A program made the translations under genes and the position numbers. A stretch of DNA of 64,000 nt from contig NZ_JACSQT010000010.1 in the NCBI RefSeq assembly GCF_014836495.1, positions 1 to 64,000 of the forward strand, written 5' to 3'. Shown piece after piece: positions 41,869 to 51,155 of the stretch. Source of the stretch: Cytobacillus stercorigallinarum (GTDB lineage: Bacteria > Bacillota > Bacilli > Bacillales > Cytobacillaceae). The notes beneath the pieces were generated by a model. The model was not told the DNA's origin. It ran no database searches and was given only the letters and a program-made list of their open reading frames with translations. Each line of letters starts with the position of its first letter. The first letter of the stretch is position 1.

Positions 41869-42129
41869 TATAAAAAAATTTAACTAGTTTTTAAAAATAT
41901 CCATCTTTAGGTTTAATACTATGTATTCTTATGGGGCCTATTATCAAGTAAGGGATATATGTCAGGAAACTATTTTGCAATCTACTATTCCTGCACGGGA
42001 TAGATACTGAATTGTTAGAAGATAATTTTATTGCGCAACAACAATAATTACATAACCGAACAAGTGGTTTACAGGAAGCGTTACAACTTTGATATACGGT
42101 TTGAAAAGGGGAAGAAAGGAAGAAAAAGA

Positions 42130-42654
42130 ATGGAAAAGAGAATTTTTCATATTCGCAAAGCGACAGTAATGGATGCGGAACAATTATCTCAGTTAAGGTT
42201 GGTTGTGGACGGGGAGACGGATAACTTTGACCGGGAGCGTGGAGAAGATTTTTTAAGTAAGACAGATTTTGAAGAGATGATACGTTCTGAGTCAGTTGAA
42301 GGCAACAGTTTGTTTTTGGTAGCAGAAGTCGAAGGTCACCTTGTGGGATTCCTAAAAGCTAAAGGTGGTCAATTAAAGAGGACTTCACATCGAGTGGAGT
42401 TCGGTGTTGCTGTGAAAAAACAATATTGGGGACAGTCCATAGGAAAAAGTCTTATTCAAGAAATGTTGCAATGGGCAAATCAAAAAGGTATTAGAAAAGT
42501 AACGCTGCAAGTATTAGAAACAAATCAAAAGGCGATTGCACTATATGAACGCCTTGGCTTTATCGTAGAAGGAGAATTAAAGGATGATAAAAAAATAGGC
42601 GATATCTATTATTCTACGATCTTAATGGGGCGGAGGAATGAAGGCAATGGATAA
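42130..42654 (+). CDS. GNAT family N-acetyltransferase
   Basis: The 174-residue protein is a compact GNAT enzyme. It has I-R-K-A-T near the start, E-F-G-V-A-V-K-K-Q-Y-W-G-Q-S-I-G-K-S-L at ~97-115 (the acetyl-CoA loop), L-Q-V-L-E-T-N-Q-K-A-I-A-L-Y-E-R-L-G-F, and a C-terminal Y-Y-S-T-I-L-M motif as in RimJ/RimL-like ribosomal or small-molecule acetyltransferases. ATG 42130 follows AAGGAAG. Its end overlaps the next gene by eight bases. Confidence 0.85.
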   Translation: MEKRIFHIRKATVMDAEQLSQLRLVVDGETDNFDRERGEDFLSKTDFEEMIRSESVEGNSLFLVAEVEGHLVGFLKAKGGQLKRTSHRVEFGVAVKKQYWGQSIGKSLIQEMLQWANQKGIRKVTLQVLETNQKAIALYERLGFIVEGELKDDKKIGDIYYSTILMGRRNEGNG

Positions 42655-43216
42655 GAGGGAGTTACTTGCGGAAGATCTTTTGAAAAAGGTCATTCAGGGA
42701 AAGCGAGTGGGTGATTTCTACCCTTTTAACCATGGTGATGATGCCCAGGTGGAACATTACATCTCCCATTTGGTAGGAGAAATAGGTGGATTAAAGGGAT
42801 TGCTGTATGAAGCAGATTTTGACCATTATGGCAGTGGGTTTGCCTCTTACGTCAGTGTGTTTTTCTGGAAAAAGGAAGAGGAAGAAGTATTAGCAAATGG
42901 TGAAGTATCTATGAAGGGTTTATGGTTATATATTTCAAGGTTAGCGACTGTAGTTATTATGGGTAAAGGTGAAATGACGAGACATGGGAGTAGTGGGAGT
43001 AGAGATTTTTTAGCCAGTCATACTGTATGTGAATGGCCATCTGAGACATGGAGTAAACAAATTTGGGCAATAAAAAAAATCGTGGAAGCATATCATTATG
43101 TTATTTTGACAAAAGCAGATGTAGATCAGTATTTAGATTTTCAGCTAGACATCCCTACAATTCTAAGTGAACCGCCATACAAAGTCTTTGACGCGCATTT
43201 TTATTGGGAAGATTGA
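42647..43216 (+). CDS. Conserved-looking protein of unknown function
   Basis: The 189-residue soluble protein is not recognised. Notable features are a W-K-K-E-E-E-E stretch, G-K-G-E-M-T-R-H-G-S-S-G-S and an aromatic C-terminus (D-A-H-F-Y-W-E-D). ATG 42647 is preferred because GGAGG at 42632-42636 is ten bases away, whereas ATG 42638 is only one base from it. The overlap with the GNAT gene suggests co-translation and a linked role. Confidence 0.55.
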   Translation: MDKRELLAEDLLKKVIQGKRVGDFYPFNHGDDAQVEHYISHLVGEIGGLKGLLYEADFDHYGSGFASYVSVFFWKKEEEEVLANGEVSMKGLWLYISRLATVVIMGKGEMTRHGSSGSRDFLASHTVCEWPSETWSKQIWAIKKIVEAYHYVILTKADVDQYLDFQLDIPTILSEPPYKVFDAHFYWED

Positions 43217-43319
43217 TTAACTGTTGTGAAATAAAAGTTTACCAAAGATTATGCAATGAAAATCGTAAGACAATCGAGTATGATGAGAGAAGTTTGAGTT
43301 TGGTTACGGAGGCTATGGG

Positions 43320-44102
43320 ATGATTATTCGGAAAGCTAACTTCTCTTTATTATTGTTTCTCTTTATGATAGGAAATTTCTTATTATTTGCGATCGCCATT
43401 CACTCCTCATCTCTTGAGGTCTTTTTTTTCCATTGGGCAGTTCTACTAGCTAGTGTTATAGTTATACTTTTCCTTTCACCAAAATGGTCTTATATAGTTA
43501 TAAGTGCACTCACTGTGTTATATGGTTTTCTATTATGTTATTTCAGTTATTTACAAACGGTTTTTAATCAGGTGCAATTGATTTCTTTATTTATATCTTA
43601 TGTATTATCTGTTGTCCCTCTCCTTTTTATCAGGCATAGCTTTTTAAGTATGGACATCCGCATGAAAGAATTATTAGCGGAAACGGTTGCTTTAAGAAAA
43701 TATATGGACTCAGACGGGCTAATGCTTACAAAACAGGAGTTTTATGAACGTAGCAAAATAACATTACGGGGAATGAATAGAAGGAATGAAACAGGTTTCC
43801 TATTAAAGGTATCTGTTTTAAGTAATGGAGTGACGCAAAAAGCTTGGCAAGGCTTAGTACAAAATGTAATAGAAGAAACCATTCGGAGTGATTTCGATTT
43901 CTTTATGAGTGAAGGTGCGTCTTTCATTATTTTCTTGCAAAATACGAATGAAGAAGGCGTCATTAAATTTCAAAACAGACTATTAAGTAATTTACGTCTG
44001 CAAATGAACATGATTCAGCCACCTATCCAATTTCGCGATTATGCTATAGTCGATTTTGACGAGGTCTATCAGATGTTGCTGGAGGAGAAGTCGAATGTTT
44101 AA
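43320..44102 (+). CDS. Membrane protein with degenerate GGDEF-like domain (YdaK-like)
   Basis: The 260-residue protein has four hydrophobic helices in residues ~8-107. A cytoplasmic part follows with the spacing of a GGDEF domain: L-T-K-Q-E-F-Y-E-R, R-R-N-E-T-G-F-L-L-K-V, and then E-G-A-S-F-I-I-F-L-Q-N-T where GGDEF should stand. The catalytic motif is lost and no clear RxxD I-site is seen (RSDFD is nearest). In B. subtilis YdaK, a similar membrane degenerate GGDEF protein, senses c-di-GMP for the YdaM glycosyltransferase; the next gene fits that partner. The assignment is inferred from architecture and context. Confidence 0.6.
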   Translation: MIIRKANFSLLLFLFMIGNFLLFAIAIHSSSLEVFFFHWAVLLASVIVILFLSPKWSYIVISALTVLYGFLLCYFSYLQTVFNQVQLISLFISYVLSVVPLLFIRHSFLSMDIRMKELLAETVALRKYMDSDGLMLTKQEFYERSKITLRGMNRRNETGFLLKVSVLSNGVTQKAWQGLVQNVIEETIRSDFDFFMSEGASFIIFLQNTNEEGVIKFQNRLLSNLRLQMNMIQPPIQFRDYAIVDFDEVYQMLLEEKSNV

Positions 44103-45345
44103 GGTCGTGTTACTCTTGATTATGGCTTTCTTTTGGTTTTTGCTTTTTTATTATACGATTTTATTAGTCTCTGGTGTTTTGCATTATAAAAGGGAAAGAG
44201 AAAGAAAGCGTAGACCTCTTTTGAAATATCCTTCTGTTGCTATTTTAATCCCTGCTCATAATGAAGGGTTAATTCTTGAGGATACGCTGAATGCTATGAT
44301 GAATTTAAGGTATCCTGGTCACCTTGATGTATTCTTATTAGACGACCAGTCGATAGATCAAACAGCGGCAGTGGCTAGAAGTTTTGCAGAAAACTTTTCG
44401 CGTATTCACTATATTAAGGTCCCGCCTGGCGAACCTAAGGGAAAGTCGAGAGTGCTTAATTATGGATTGAGTATTAGCCAATCTGATTATTTTCTTGTGT
44501 ACGATGCGGATAATCAGCCAGATTCGGATGCTGTGACAAAGCTAGTAGAAATAGCAGAACAAACAGAGAATGCAGCCGGAGCTGTCGGAGTAGTGCGTAC
44601 CCTTAATCAAAATAAAAATTTGCTCACTCGGATGATTTCAATAGAGTTTCAAGTATTTCAATTGACAATGCAAAGCGGTAGGTGGAAATTGTTTAACCTT
44701 GGCTCTTTACCGGGAACTAATATGCTTTTAAGACGTTCTGTCATTGAAGAGCTAGAGGGGTATGACCCGTATGCACTTGCGGAAGATGCAGAGTTGACGA
44801 TACGAATTACCCAGAAGGGATACGTATTACCGATTGTTCCATATGCACAAACGTGGGAACAGGAACCAGAGAATCTTCAAACCTTTTTAAAACAAAGAAC
44901 AAGATGGCTCATTGGTAATCTTTATTTACTAGAGAAGAGCTTCAAGGATATTCATTTTTGGAAAGGTAAAACTTTCTTCCATAGTTTGCAACATCTTTTA
45001 ACCTATTTTGTATTTATATTTTTCTTAATTACTTCAAATGTTATTTTTGTCGGTAGCTTATTCGGTATTAATTTTCCCGAAATGACCGCCCCTTTATTGA
45101 TGATTTGGTTAATGAGTTATGTGGTATACTCCATCCAAATTATAAGCAGTTTAGCAGTAAATCAACAGCTCTCGCTAACAAGCCTATTTGTTGGGGCAAT
45201 TATGTATTTTACGTATGCCCAACTATTCGTCATCTTACTTATTCGCGCGTTTGCGATTTATCTTTATCATCGTGTGAGAGGCTTAACGATTGGCTGGGAT
45301 AAAACAACACGCTTTAAAGCAGACGAGAAAGATGAAGCAGCATAA
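44095..45345 (+). CDS. Membrane family 2 glycosyltransferase (YdaM-like)
   Basis: The 416-residue processive-type glycosyltransferase has an N-terminal membrane helix and a GT-A domain starting A-I-L-I-P-A-H-N-E-G. The D-A-D motif is at 137-139, the E-D base at 230-231 and Q-R-T-R-W (267-271, QxxRW) is intact. Several C-terminal helices (~300-400) follow. Such enzymes polymerise and export polysaccharide. ATG 44095 follows GGAGGAGAAG and overlaps the upstream gene by eight bases. YdaL, YdaN and YdaJ-type partners are absent here. Confidence 0.85.
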   Translation: MFKVVLLLIMAFFWFLLFYYTILLVSGVLHYKRERERKRRPLLKYPSVAILIPAHNEGLILEDTLNAMMNLRYPGHLDVFLLDDQSIDQTAAVARSFAENFSRIHYIKVPPGEPKGKSRVLNYGLSISQSDYFLVYDADNQPDSDAVTKLVEIAEQTENAAGAVGVVRTLNQNKNLLTRMISIEFQVFQLTMQSGRWKLFNLGSLPGTNMLLRRSVIEELEGYDPYALAEDAELTIRITQKGYVLPIVPYAQTWEQEPENLQTFLKQRTRWLIGNLYLLEKSFKDIHFWKGKTFFHSLQHLLTYFVFIFFLITSNVIFVGSLFGINFPEMTAPLLMIWLMSYVVYSIQIISSLAVNQQLSLTSLFVGAIMYFTYAQLFVILLIRAFAIYLYHRVRGLTIGWDKTTRFKADEKDEAA

Positions 45346-45365
45346 AATGGCTTCATCTTTTTTAT
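45328..45365 (+). terminator. Glycosyltransferase gene terminator
   Basis: AAAGATGAAGC (45328-45338) pairs with GCTTCATCTTT (45350-45360), followed by a T-run. It overlaps the end of the coding sequence. Confidence 0.88.
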
Positions 45366-45813
45366 ATGGATGTGGTTCACTTTTATTGTCAAGTTGTGGT
45401 AGAGATAAATGCTTGGGGCCTGATAAGAATTACTGGTTGCAAATGAAGAGGCAGAGGTGAGTGCGTCCAAGGGGGAATGGTGGGTCTCATGTAATGAAAT
45501 CAGAATTATAGAAGAAAATCTTGGTTCTCTGGTGGTTATTCAACCCTATGAACCACTTATCCCTACTTTGCCTTTGATCTTACTCTATAGCTAACTAAAC
45601 TACAAACTACGTAATCCTTCTCCTCTATCTGGAAGTTCTTTGACCCCTTTATCAAAAATCAATTTCTATTATTTGTCCATTAGGCGATCTATTGAACTCG
45701 TGGTAAAATAAAGGGTGGTGAAAACGATCAGATCTTCATGTTGCTTTAACGCGTGAAAGTTTGATATGATCAATATAATTGTGTGTTTTTTATTTGAATT
45801 TGGAGGTGTCTAT
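45366..45813 (+). promoter_or_regulatory. Gap upstream of gatC with candidate promoter
   Basis: No gene is recognised in this ~450-base gap; short protein-like scraps on the minus strand near 45600-45690 may be decayed coding DNA. TTGCTT (45741-45746) and TATGAT (45765-45770), 18 bp apart, are the best candidate promoter for gatCAB. Confidence 0.4.
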
Positions 45814-46104
45814 ATGTCTAGAATTACAATTGACGAGGTTAAGCATGTGGCAAATCTAGCAAGATTAGCGATTACGGAAGAAGAAGCAGAGCAATTCCAA
45901 CATCAGCTAGATGCAATTATCTCGTTTGCCGAAGAGTTAAACGAGTTAGATACCGATCATGTGGAACCGACTTCCCATGTGTTGGATATGAACAATGTAT
46001 TACGTGAAGATGAGGCAACTAAAGGACTGCCGCAAGAGGAAGTTCTGAAGAATGCACCTGATTCACAAGACGGCTATATTAAAGTGCCGTCAATCATGGA
46101 TTAG
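45814..46104 (+). CDS. gatC: Asp-tRNA(Asn)/Glu-tRNA(Gln) amidotransferase subunit C
   Basis: The 96-residue GatC stabilises the GatAB complex that converts Glu-tRNA(Gln) to Gln-tRNA(Gln). It has the H-V-A-N-L-A-R-L start region and the late L-R-E-D and D-G-Y-I-K-V-P motifs. ATG 45814 follows TTGGAGGTG; the longer in-frame start lacks a site. It is the first of three coupled genes. Confidence 0.95.
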   Translation: MSRITIDEVKHVANLARLAITEEEAEQFQHQLDAIISFAEELNELDTDHVEPTSHVLDMNNVLREDEATKGLPQEEVLKNAPDSQDGYIKVPSIMD

Positions 46105-46120
46105 TTGGAGGGGAAATAGT

Positions 46121-47578
46121 TTGAGTTTATTTGATCATAAAGTGTCTGAGCTTCATGAGCTTTTACATAAAAAAGAGATTTCAGCGACTGATTTAGTCGA
46201 CGCATCTTATAAAAGAATTGCTGAAGTAGATGACAAAGTAAAAGCCTTCTTAACATTGGATGAAGAGCATGCGCGTCAAGTAGCGAAAGAAATCGATGGT
46301 AAATTAGGAACGGATGAACAAAAAGGTCAATTATTTGGTATGCCAATCGGCGTAAAAGATAACTTAGTCACAAAAGGTTTAAGAACAACTTGTGCGAGTC
46401 AAATATTAGATAATTTTGATCCCATCTATGATGCAACTGTTGTTTCGAAATTAAAAGAGGCAGAAGCCATTACAATCGGTAAATTAAACATGGACGAGTT
46501 TGCTATGGGCTCATCTAATGAAAATTCAAGTTACAGCGCAACACGCAATCCATGGAATATCGAAACGGTTCCTGGTGGTTCTTCAGGTGGATCAGCTGCA
46601 GCGGTTGCAGCGGGAGAAGTATTATTTTCACTAGGATCAGACACGGGTGGTTCGATTCGTCAGCCCGCATCTTTCTGTGGTGTTGTTGGGCTTAAGCCTA
46701 CATATGGTCGTGTATCTCGCTTTGGTTTAGTGGCATTTGCTTCTTCTCTTGACCAAGTGGGGCCAATTACACGTACAGTTGAAGATAATGCGTATCTTCT
46801 TCAAGCGATTTCTGGTGTAGATCCAATGGATTCGACCTCAGCTAATGTGAGTGTACCGAATTTTGCTCAAGGTTTAACTGGCGATGTGAAAGGATTGAAA
46901 ATCGCTGTTCCGAAAGAATACTTAGGCGAAGGTGTGCAAGAAGATGTCAAACAATCGGTGCTTGCTTCCCTTAAAGTATTAGAAAAATTAGGAGCAACAT
47001 GGGAAGAGGTTTCACTTCCACATTCTAAATATGCACTTGCAGCTTATTATTTACTTTCTTCTTCTGAGGCTTCAGCTAACTTAGCACGATTTGACGGTGT
47101 ACGTTACGGTTATCGCACTGAAAATCCAGAGAGCTTAATTGATCTTTATAAAAAGTCTCGTTCTGAAGGATTTGGTGATGAGGTAAAACGCCGTATTATG
47201 CTTGGTACATTTGCCCTTAGTTCAGGTTATTATGATGCGTATTATAAAAAGGCGCAAAAGGTTCGTACACTAATTAAACAAGACTTTGAAAATGTCTTTG
47301 AAAAGTATGATGTCATTATCGGACCAACAACGCCAACACCGGCATTTAAAATCGGTGAAAAAACGAAAGACCCATTAACAATGTATGCGAACGATATTTT
47401 GACCATTCCTGTGAACCTTGCTGGTGTCCCGGGTATCTCTGTACCTTGTGGATTCTCAGAAGGGTTACCACTAGGGCTGCAAATTATCGGTAAGCACTTT
47501 GATGAAAGCACGGTTTATCGTGTTGCTCATGCATTTGAGCAAGCAACTGATTTCCATAAACAAAAACCGGAGCTGTAA
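46121..47578 (+). CDS. gatA: Asp-tRNA(Asn)/Glu-tRNA(Gln) amidotransferase subunit A
   Basis: The 485-residue amidase releases ammonia from glutamine. The Ser-cis-Ser-Lys triad is intact: K79 in G-V-K-D-N, S154 in P-G-G-S-S-G-G-S, S178 in D-T-G-G-S-I. Translation starts at TTG 46121 after GGAGGGGAAATAG, giving the family start M-S-L-F-D; the upstream in-frame ATG overlaps gatC and lacks support. Confidence 0.96.
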   Translation: MSLFDHKVSELHELLHKKEISATDLVDASYKRIAEVDDKVKAFLTLDEEHARQVAKEIDGKLGTDEQKGQLFGMPIGVKDNLVTKGLRTTCASQILDNFDPIYDATVVSKLKEAEAITIGKLNMDEFAMGSSNENSSYSATRNPWNIETVPGGSSGGSAAAVAAGEVLFSLGSDTGGSIRQPASFCGVVGLKPTYGRVSRFGLVAFASSLDQVGPITRTVEDNAYLLQAISGVDPMDSTSANVSVPNFAQGLTGDVKGLKIAVPKEYLGEGVQEDVKQSVLASLKVLEKLGATWEEVSLPHSKYALAAYYLLSSSEASANLARFDGVRYGYRTENPESLIDLYKKSRSEGFGDEVKRRIMLGTFALSSGYYDAYYKKAQKVRTLIKQDFENVFEKYDVIIGPTTPTPAFKIGEKTKDPLTMYANDILTIPVNLAGVPGISVPCGFSEGLPLGLQIIGKHFDESTVYRVAHAFEQATDFHKQKPEL

Positions 47579-47594
47579 GGGGGGACAAGGAATA

Positions 47595-49022
47595 ATGGAA
47601 TTTGAAACAGTCATTGGACTTGAAGTCCACGTTGAATTAAAAACAGATTCAAAAATTTTCTCTGCGAGCCCGAACCATTTCGGAGCAGAGCCAAATACAA
47701 ATACGACAGTTGTTGACCTTGGTTACCCTGGTGTATTACCAGTAGTCAACAAAAAAGCAGTTGAATATGGTATGAAGGCATCTATGGCCCTAAACTGTGA
47801 GATTGCACCAGTGACGAAATTCGATCGTAAAAACTATTTTTATCCGGACAATCCAAAGGCCTATCAGATTTCCCAATTCGATAAACCAGTTGGAGAACAT
47901 GGTTGGATTGAGATCGAGGTAGATGGTTATAAGAAAAAAATCGGAATTACACGTATTCACCTAGAGGAAGATGCGGGTAAATTAACGCACGGCAAAGGAT
48001 ATTCTTTAGTCGATTATAACCGTCAAGGGACACCTTTAATTGAAATTGTCTCAGAGCCGGATATACGCACACCAAATGAAGCCTATGCGTACTTAGAAAA
48101 GCTAAAATCAATCGTACAATATACAGGTGTTTCTGATTGTAAGATGGAAGAAGGTTCCTTACGCTGTGATGCCAATATTTCATTACGACCTGTCGGCCAG
48201 AAGGAATTTGGTACAAAAACAGAATTGAAGAACTTAAACTCCTTTAACTTTGTTCGTAAAGGATTAGAGTACGAAGAGAAGCGCCAAGCGGAAGTCCTTC
48301 GTGAGGGCGGTGTCATCGAACAAGAAACACGCCGTTTTGACGAAGCTACTGGGAAAACATTGTTGATGCGTGTGAAGGAAGGTTCTGACGATTATCGTTA
48401 CTTCCCAGAGCCGGATTTATTAGATATCGTGATTGATGAAGATTGGAAAGCTCGTATTCGTGCGGAAATTCCTGAACTACCAGATGCACGTAAAACACGT
48501 TATATCGATACGTTCGGCTTACCTGCTTATGATGCAGGCGTCCTTACAGTAACAAAGGAAACAGCGGATTTCTTTGAAGCGACTGTTGCTGCGGGAGCAG
48601 AGCCGAAACAAGCTTCGAACTGGATTATGGGTGAGGTATCAGCCTATCTTAATGCAGAAGGGCTCGAACTACATGAAACAAAGCTAACAGCAGAAGGCTT
48701 AGCAGGGATGATTGCCTTAATTGAAGATGGAACCATTTCTTCAAAAATTGCTAAAACTGTTTTCAAAGAATTAATTGAGAATGGTGGAGAAGCAAAGAAA
48801 ATCGTTGAAGATAAAGGATTAGTGCAAATCTCAGACGAATCAGCGCTACTCGCTATCGTTACTGAAATCCTTGATAATAACCCTCAATCCATTGATGATT
48901 TCAAAAATGGGAAGAAAAAAGCTGTCGGGTTCCTTGTTGGTCAAATGATGAAAGCAACAAAAGGACAAGCGAATCCACAAATCGTTAATAAATTATTGAT
49001 GCAGGAAATACAAAAGCGTTAA
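47595..49022 (+). CDS. gatB: Asp-tRNA(Asn)/Glu-tRNA(Gln) amidotransferase subunit B
   Basis: The 475-residue subunit phosphorylates the misacylated tRNA and transfers ammonia from GatA. It carries [12 protein letters not shown], the D-R-K-N-Y-F-Y-P-D segment, the L-E-E-D-A-G-K cradle motif and the C-terminal tRNA-binding tail with G-x-[10 protein letters not shown] 47595 follows AAGGGGGG. A strong inverted repeat from an IS remnant follows directly. Confidence 0.97.
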   Translation: MEFETVIGLEVHVELKTDSKIFSASPNHFGAEPNTNTTVVDLGYPGVLPVVNKKAVEYGMKASMALNCEIAPVTKFDRKNYFYPDNPKAYQISQFDKPVGEHGWIEIEVDGYKKKIGITRIHLEEDAGKLTHGKGYSLVDYNRQGTPLIEIVSEPDIRTPNEAYAYLEKLKSIVQYTGVSDCKMEEGSLRCDANISLRPVGQKEFGTKTELKNLNSFNFVRKGLEYEEKRQAEVLREGGVIEQETRRFDEATGKTLLMRVKEGSDDYRYFPEPDLLDIVIDEDWKARIRAEIPELPDARKTRYIDTFGLPAYDAGVLTVTKETADFFEATVAAGAEPKQASNWIMGEVSAYLNAEGLELHETKLTAEGLAGMIALIEDGTISSKIAKTVFKELIENGGEAKKIVEDKGLVQISDESALLAIVTEILDNNPQSIDDFKNGKKKAVGFLVGQMMKATKGQANPQIVNKLLMQEIQKR

Positions 49023-49043
49023 ACAAAAAAATCCGGACATTGA

Positions 49044-49171
49044 AACTGCACCCCAATTGTTAGACACAATCTAACAACTGGAGGTGCAGTTTTTTTATGG
49101 CCAAATTTAATGCTGAGGAAAAGTCAGCTACTGTCAGTAGAGCTTTAAAGGGAAATGAAAAGCATTTTTAA
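49044..49171 (+). mobile_element. IS3-family (IS150-like) 5' end remnant
   Basis: An inverted repeat (AACTGCACC...GGTGCAGTT, 49044-49091) is followed by seven T residues. ATG 49097 then starts a 24-residue frame M-A-K-F-N-A-E-E-K that resembles the start of IS3-family OrfA but ends early (A-L-K-G-N-E-K-H-F, TAA at 49169). The remaining transposase and the right end are missing. The hairpin plus T-run can serve as the gatB terminator. Confidence 0.65.
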
Positions 49172-49389
49172 TGGAGCAAATTTTGTGCAACCAATAGCAA
49201 GATTTTGCAATTTAGTTACGCAAAAGGTGGAATCGATGCTTATAGTAGAATCCCGTGAGATATAAGGAACGTATAATAGAGTATCCGTAGCTCAGAAAAG
49301 GATCCTCGCCATATAATATATACGAAACAATTCTCCGCACTAGATAACTTAGCACTCATGTTTATAATAAGTGGAGAGCAAGACTCGCT

Positions 49390-50484
49390 TTAGCGAAATG
49401 TATGTGGCTCCTTAAGATCTCTACTAATAATTATTGCTAATAAAACAGCACTAACGCCACCGACAAGTTTGCCAATAATCATGGCAAATACGACTTCTTT
49501 CTGAATACCGGCGACAAAGGCTAAATGGCTTCCTAGAACAAAAGCTCCACTTACGGCAAAAGCAACATTAATGATTTTGCCTCTCGGTTCCATGTCCTTT
49601 ACCATGATAAGCATAGGAATATTATGAGCGAGTGAAGCAATCAATCCAGCTGTGGCTGTATCACTTAATTTTAACCAAGACCCCATCTTACTGAGCGGCA
49701 CCCTGAGATATTTCGATATAAATGCGACCATAGGAAAAGCTCCGGCTAGGAAAATCGCAATAGACCCGACGGTTTGAATTCCTTCCTCAATAGGTGTTAA
49801 ATGAGGAATAAGTGTTAGACCAGTCAATGTTTCAAAAATAATTGCTGTTAGTCCGATAATGGCAATCACTTCTATACATTTACCGAAAATGGCAAATCCG
49901 CGAATCATCCTTTCTGGTTTTTTCCATAATCCCCAAGCGATGATCAAAGAGAAAGCAATGGTCGGGATAAGATTTTTAATAATCATCACAAATGACAATC
50001 CAGCGACCAAGCCCCCAACTAAACAACCAATGGGAACAGTAATAAGTCCTACTAGGATTCCTTTCGCAAAATAAGGTTGGTCTTCTTTTTCAATCAAGCC
50101 TAACGCCACCGGAATGGTAAACACAATGGTTGGTCCCATCATAGTACCAAGGAATACCCAAGCGAATAATTCTGAATCCGCACGAACTGACATCTCGGTA
50201 GCTAGGGAATACCCGCCCATATCGATGGCGAGAAGGGTATTAGCGAAAGCTGCCGGGTCTGCGCCTATAAACTGGTAAACGGGAGAAATCACAGGTGTCA
50301 ATAGCGCTGCTAGGACGGGCGCCAAAGAAATAATACCAATCATAGATAACGCGAGAGAGCCCATCGTCATAAGCCCTGCAGTGAACCTTTCACCTAGTCC
50401 TAATTTATTCCCGCAGATTTTATCAAGTGCACCGATACATAGGAAAGCGGCAACAATAAAAATAATCAAATCATTTATGTTCAT
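49390..50484 (-). CDS. eutH: Ethanolamine transporter EutH
   Basis: The 364-residue integral membrane protein has ~10-11 hydrophobic segments and the EutH hallmarks G-E-R-F-T-A-G-L-M-T-M-G, A-I-D-M-G-G-Y-S-L-A and L-A-H-N-I-P-M-L. EutH facilitates ethanolamine uptake. ATG 50484 follows TGGAGAAAC; an upstream in-frame start would run into the regulator gene. No eutBC or microcompartment genes are near, so its substrate use here is open. A regulator gene lies directly upstream, in the same direction. Confidence 0.9.
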   Translation of the reverse strand: MNINDLIIFIVAAFLCIGALDKICGNKLGLGERFTAGLMTMGSLALSMIGIISLAPVLAALLTPVISPVYQFIGADPAAFANTLLAIDMGGYSLATEMSVRADSELFAWVFLGTMMGPTIVFTIPVALGLIEKEDQPYFAKGILVGLITVPIGCLVGGLVAGLSFVMIIKNLIPTIAFSLIIAWGLWKKPERMIRGFAIFGKCIEVIAIIGLTAIIFETLTGLTLIPHLTPIEEGIQTVGSIAIFLAGAFPMVAFISKYLRVPLSKMGSWLKLSDTATAGLIASLAHNIPMLIMVKDMEPRGKIINVAFAVSGAFVLGSHLAFVAGIQKEVVFAMIIGKLVGGVSAVLLAIIISRDLKEPHTFR

Positions 50485-50513
50485 CTTTGTTTCTCCATTC
50501 AGACTGATGTTGA

Positions 50514-51056
50514 TTAAAAAATAGCAGGAGTGGTAATTGAAATGATGACCGTCTCTTGATTGAGTGGGTTTTCCCACATATGAGGAACGGTGGATGGAAA
50601 ATGTATTGTTTCTCCTTCGTTTAGATGATATTCCTCATCTTCCACTCTTACAACCAGTGCCCCCTGTAATATATAGAAAAACTCTTCACCCGGGTGCCTT
50701 ACCATTTCAACATCTTTTTGTCGAGGTTTTAACTTTACAATGAATGGTTCCAATTTTCGTTCAGGAAAATGACCACTTAGTTTAATAAAAGTAGATTCAG
50801 AGCTTTCAATTTTAAATGGTCGTTGGTTCTCTTTTTTCATCACATAATGAAAATCATCATCCTCTTCAAAGAAATGGATCATCTTTACTCCGAAGGCATC
50901 GGCAAGCCTTTTTAATGAAGTGATGGCTAATGAAGAGGCACCCCTTTCGATTTGTGATAGAAAACTAACAGATAGCTCCGTTTTCTCACTTAGTTCTTTC
51001 AATGTCATGCCTTGCTCGTTCCGAAGTTGTTTAATCTTCTTATATATATCATCCAT
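50514..51056 (-). CDS. XRE-cupin transcriptional regulator
   Basis: The 180-residue protein has an N-terminal XRE helix-turn-helix (~6-60; M-T-L-K-E-L-S-E-K-T and S-F-L-S-Q-I-E-R-G). A C-terminal cupin_2 domain follows (~105-178), with the H-P-G-E-E-F-F-Y-I-L-Q-G motif. Such regulators sense small molecules in amine or amino-acid catabolism. It is directly upstream of eutH (30 bp) and divergent from an M24 peptidase, so it probably controls both. Confidence 0.88.
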   Translation of the reverse strand: MDDIYKKIKQLRNEQGMTLKELSEKTELSVSFLSQIERGASSLAITSLKRLADAFGVKMIHFFEEDDDFHYVMKKENQRPFKIESSESTFIKLSGHFPERKLEPFIVKLKPRQKDVEMVRHPGEEFFYILQGALVVRVEDEEYHLNEGETIHFPSTVPHMWENPLNQETVIISITTPAIF

Positions 51057-51091
51057 TGAGGTGACATCCTTTCTTTTTTTGCTTTTTTATC

Positions 51092-51121
51092 TTATCATGA
51101 TTTATACAGTGAGAGTATAAT
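51092..51121 (+). promoter_or_regulatory. Candidate promoter of the M24 peptidase gene
   Basis: TTATCA (51092-51097) and TATAAT (51116-51121) are 18 bp apart in the 99-bp divergent gap between the XRE-cupin and M24 genes. The operator was not identified with confidence. Confidence 0.4.
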
Positions 51122-51155
51122 AATTTTACATATACTATAAAAAGGGGAAATTAAA

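Noticed and set aside
41890..42045. Protein-like frame upstream of the GNAT gene at 42130
   Set aside because: It lacks a start codon and ribosome site; composition alone is not enough.
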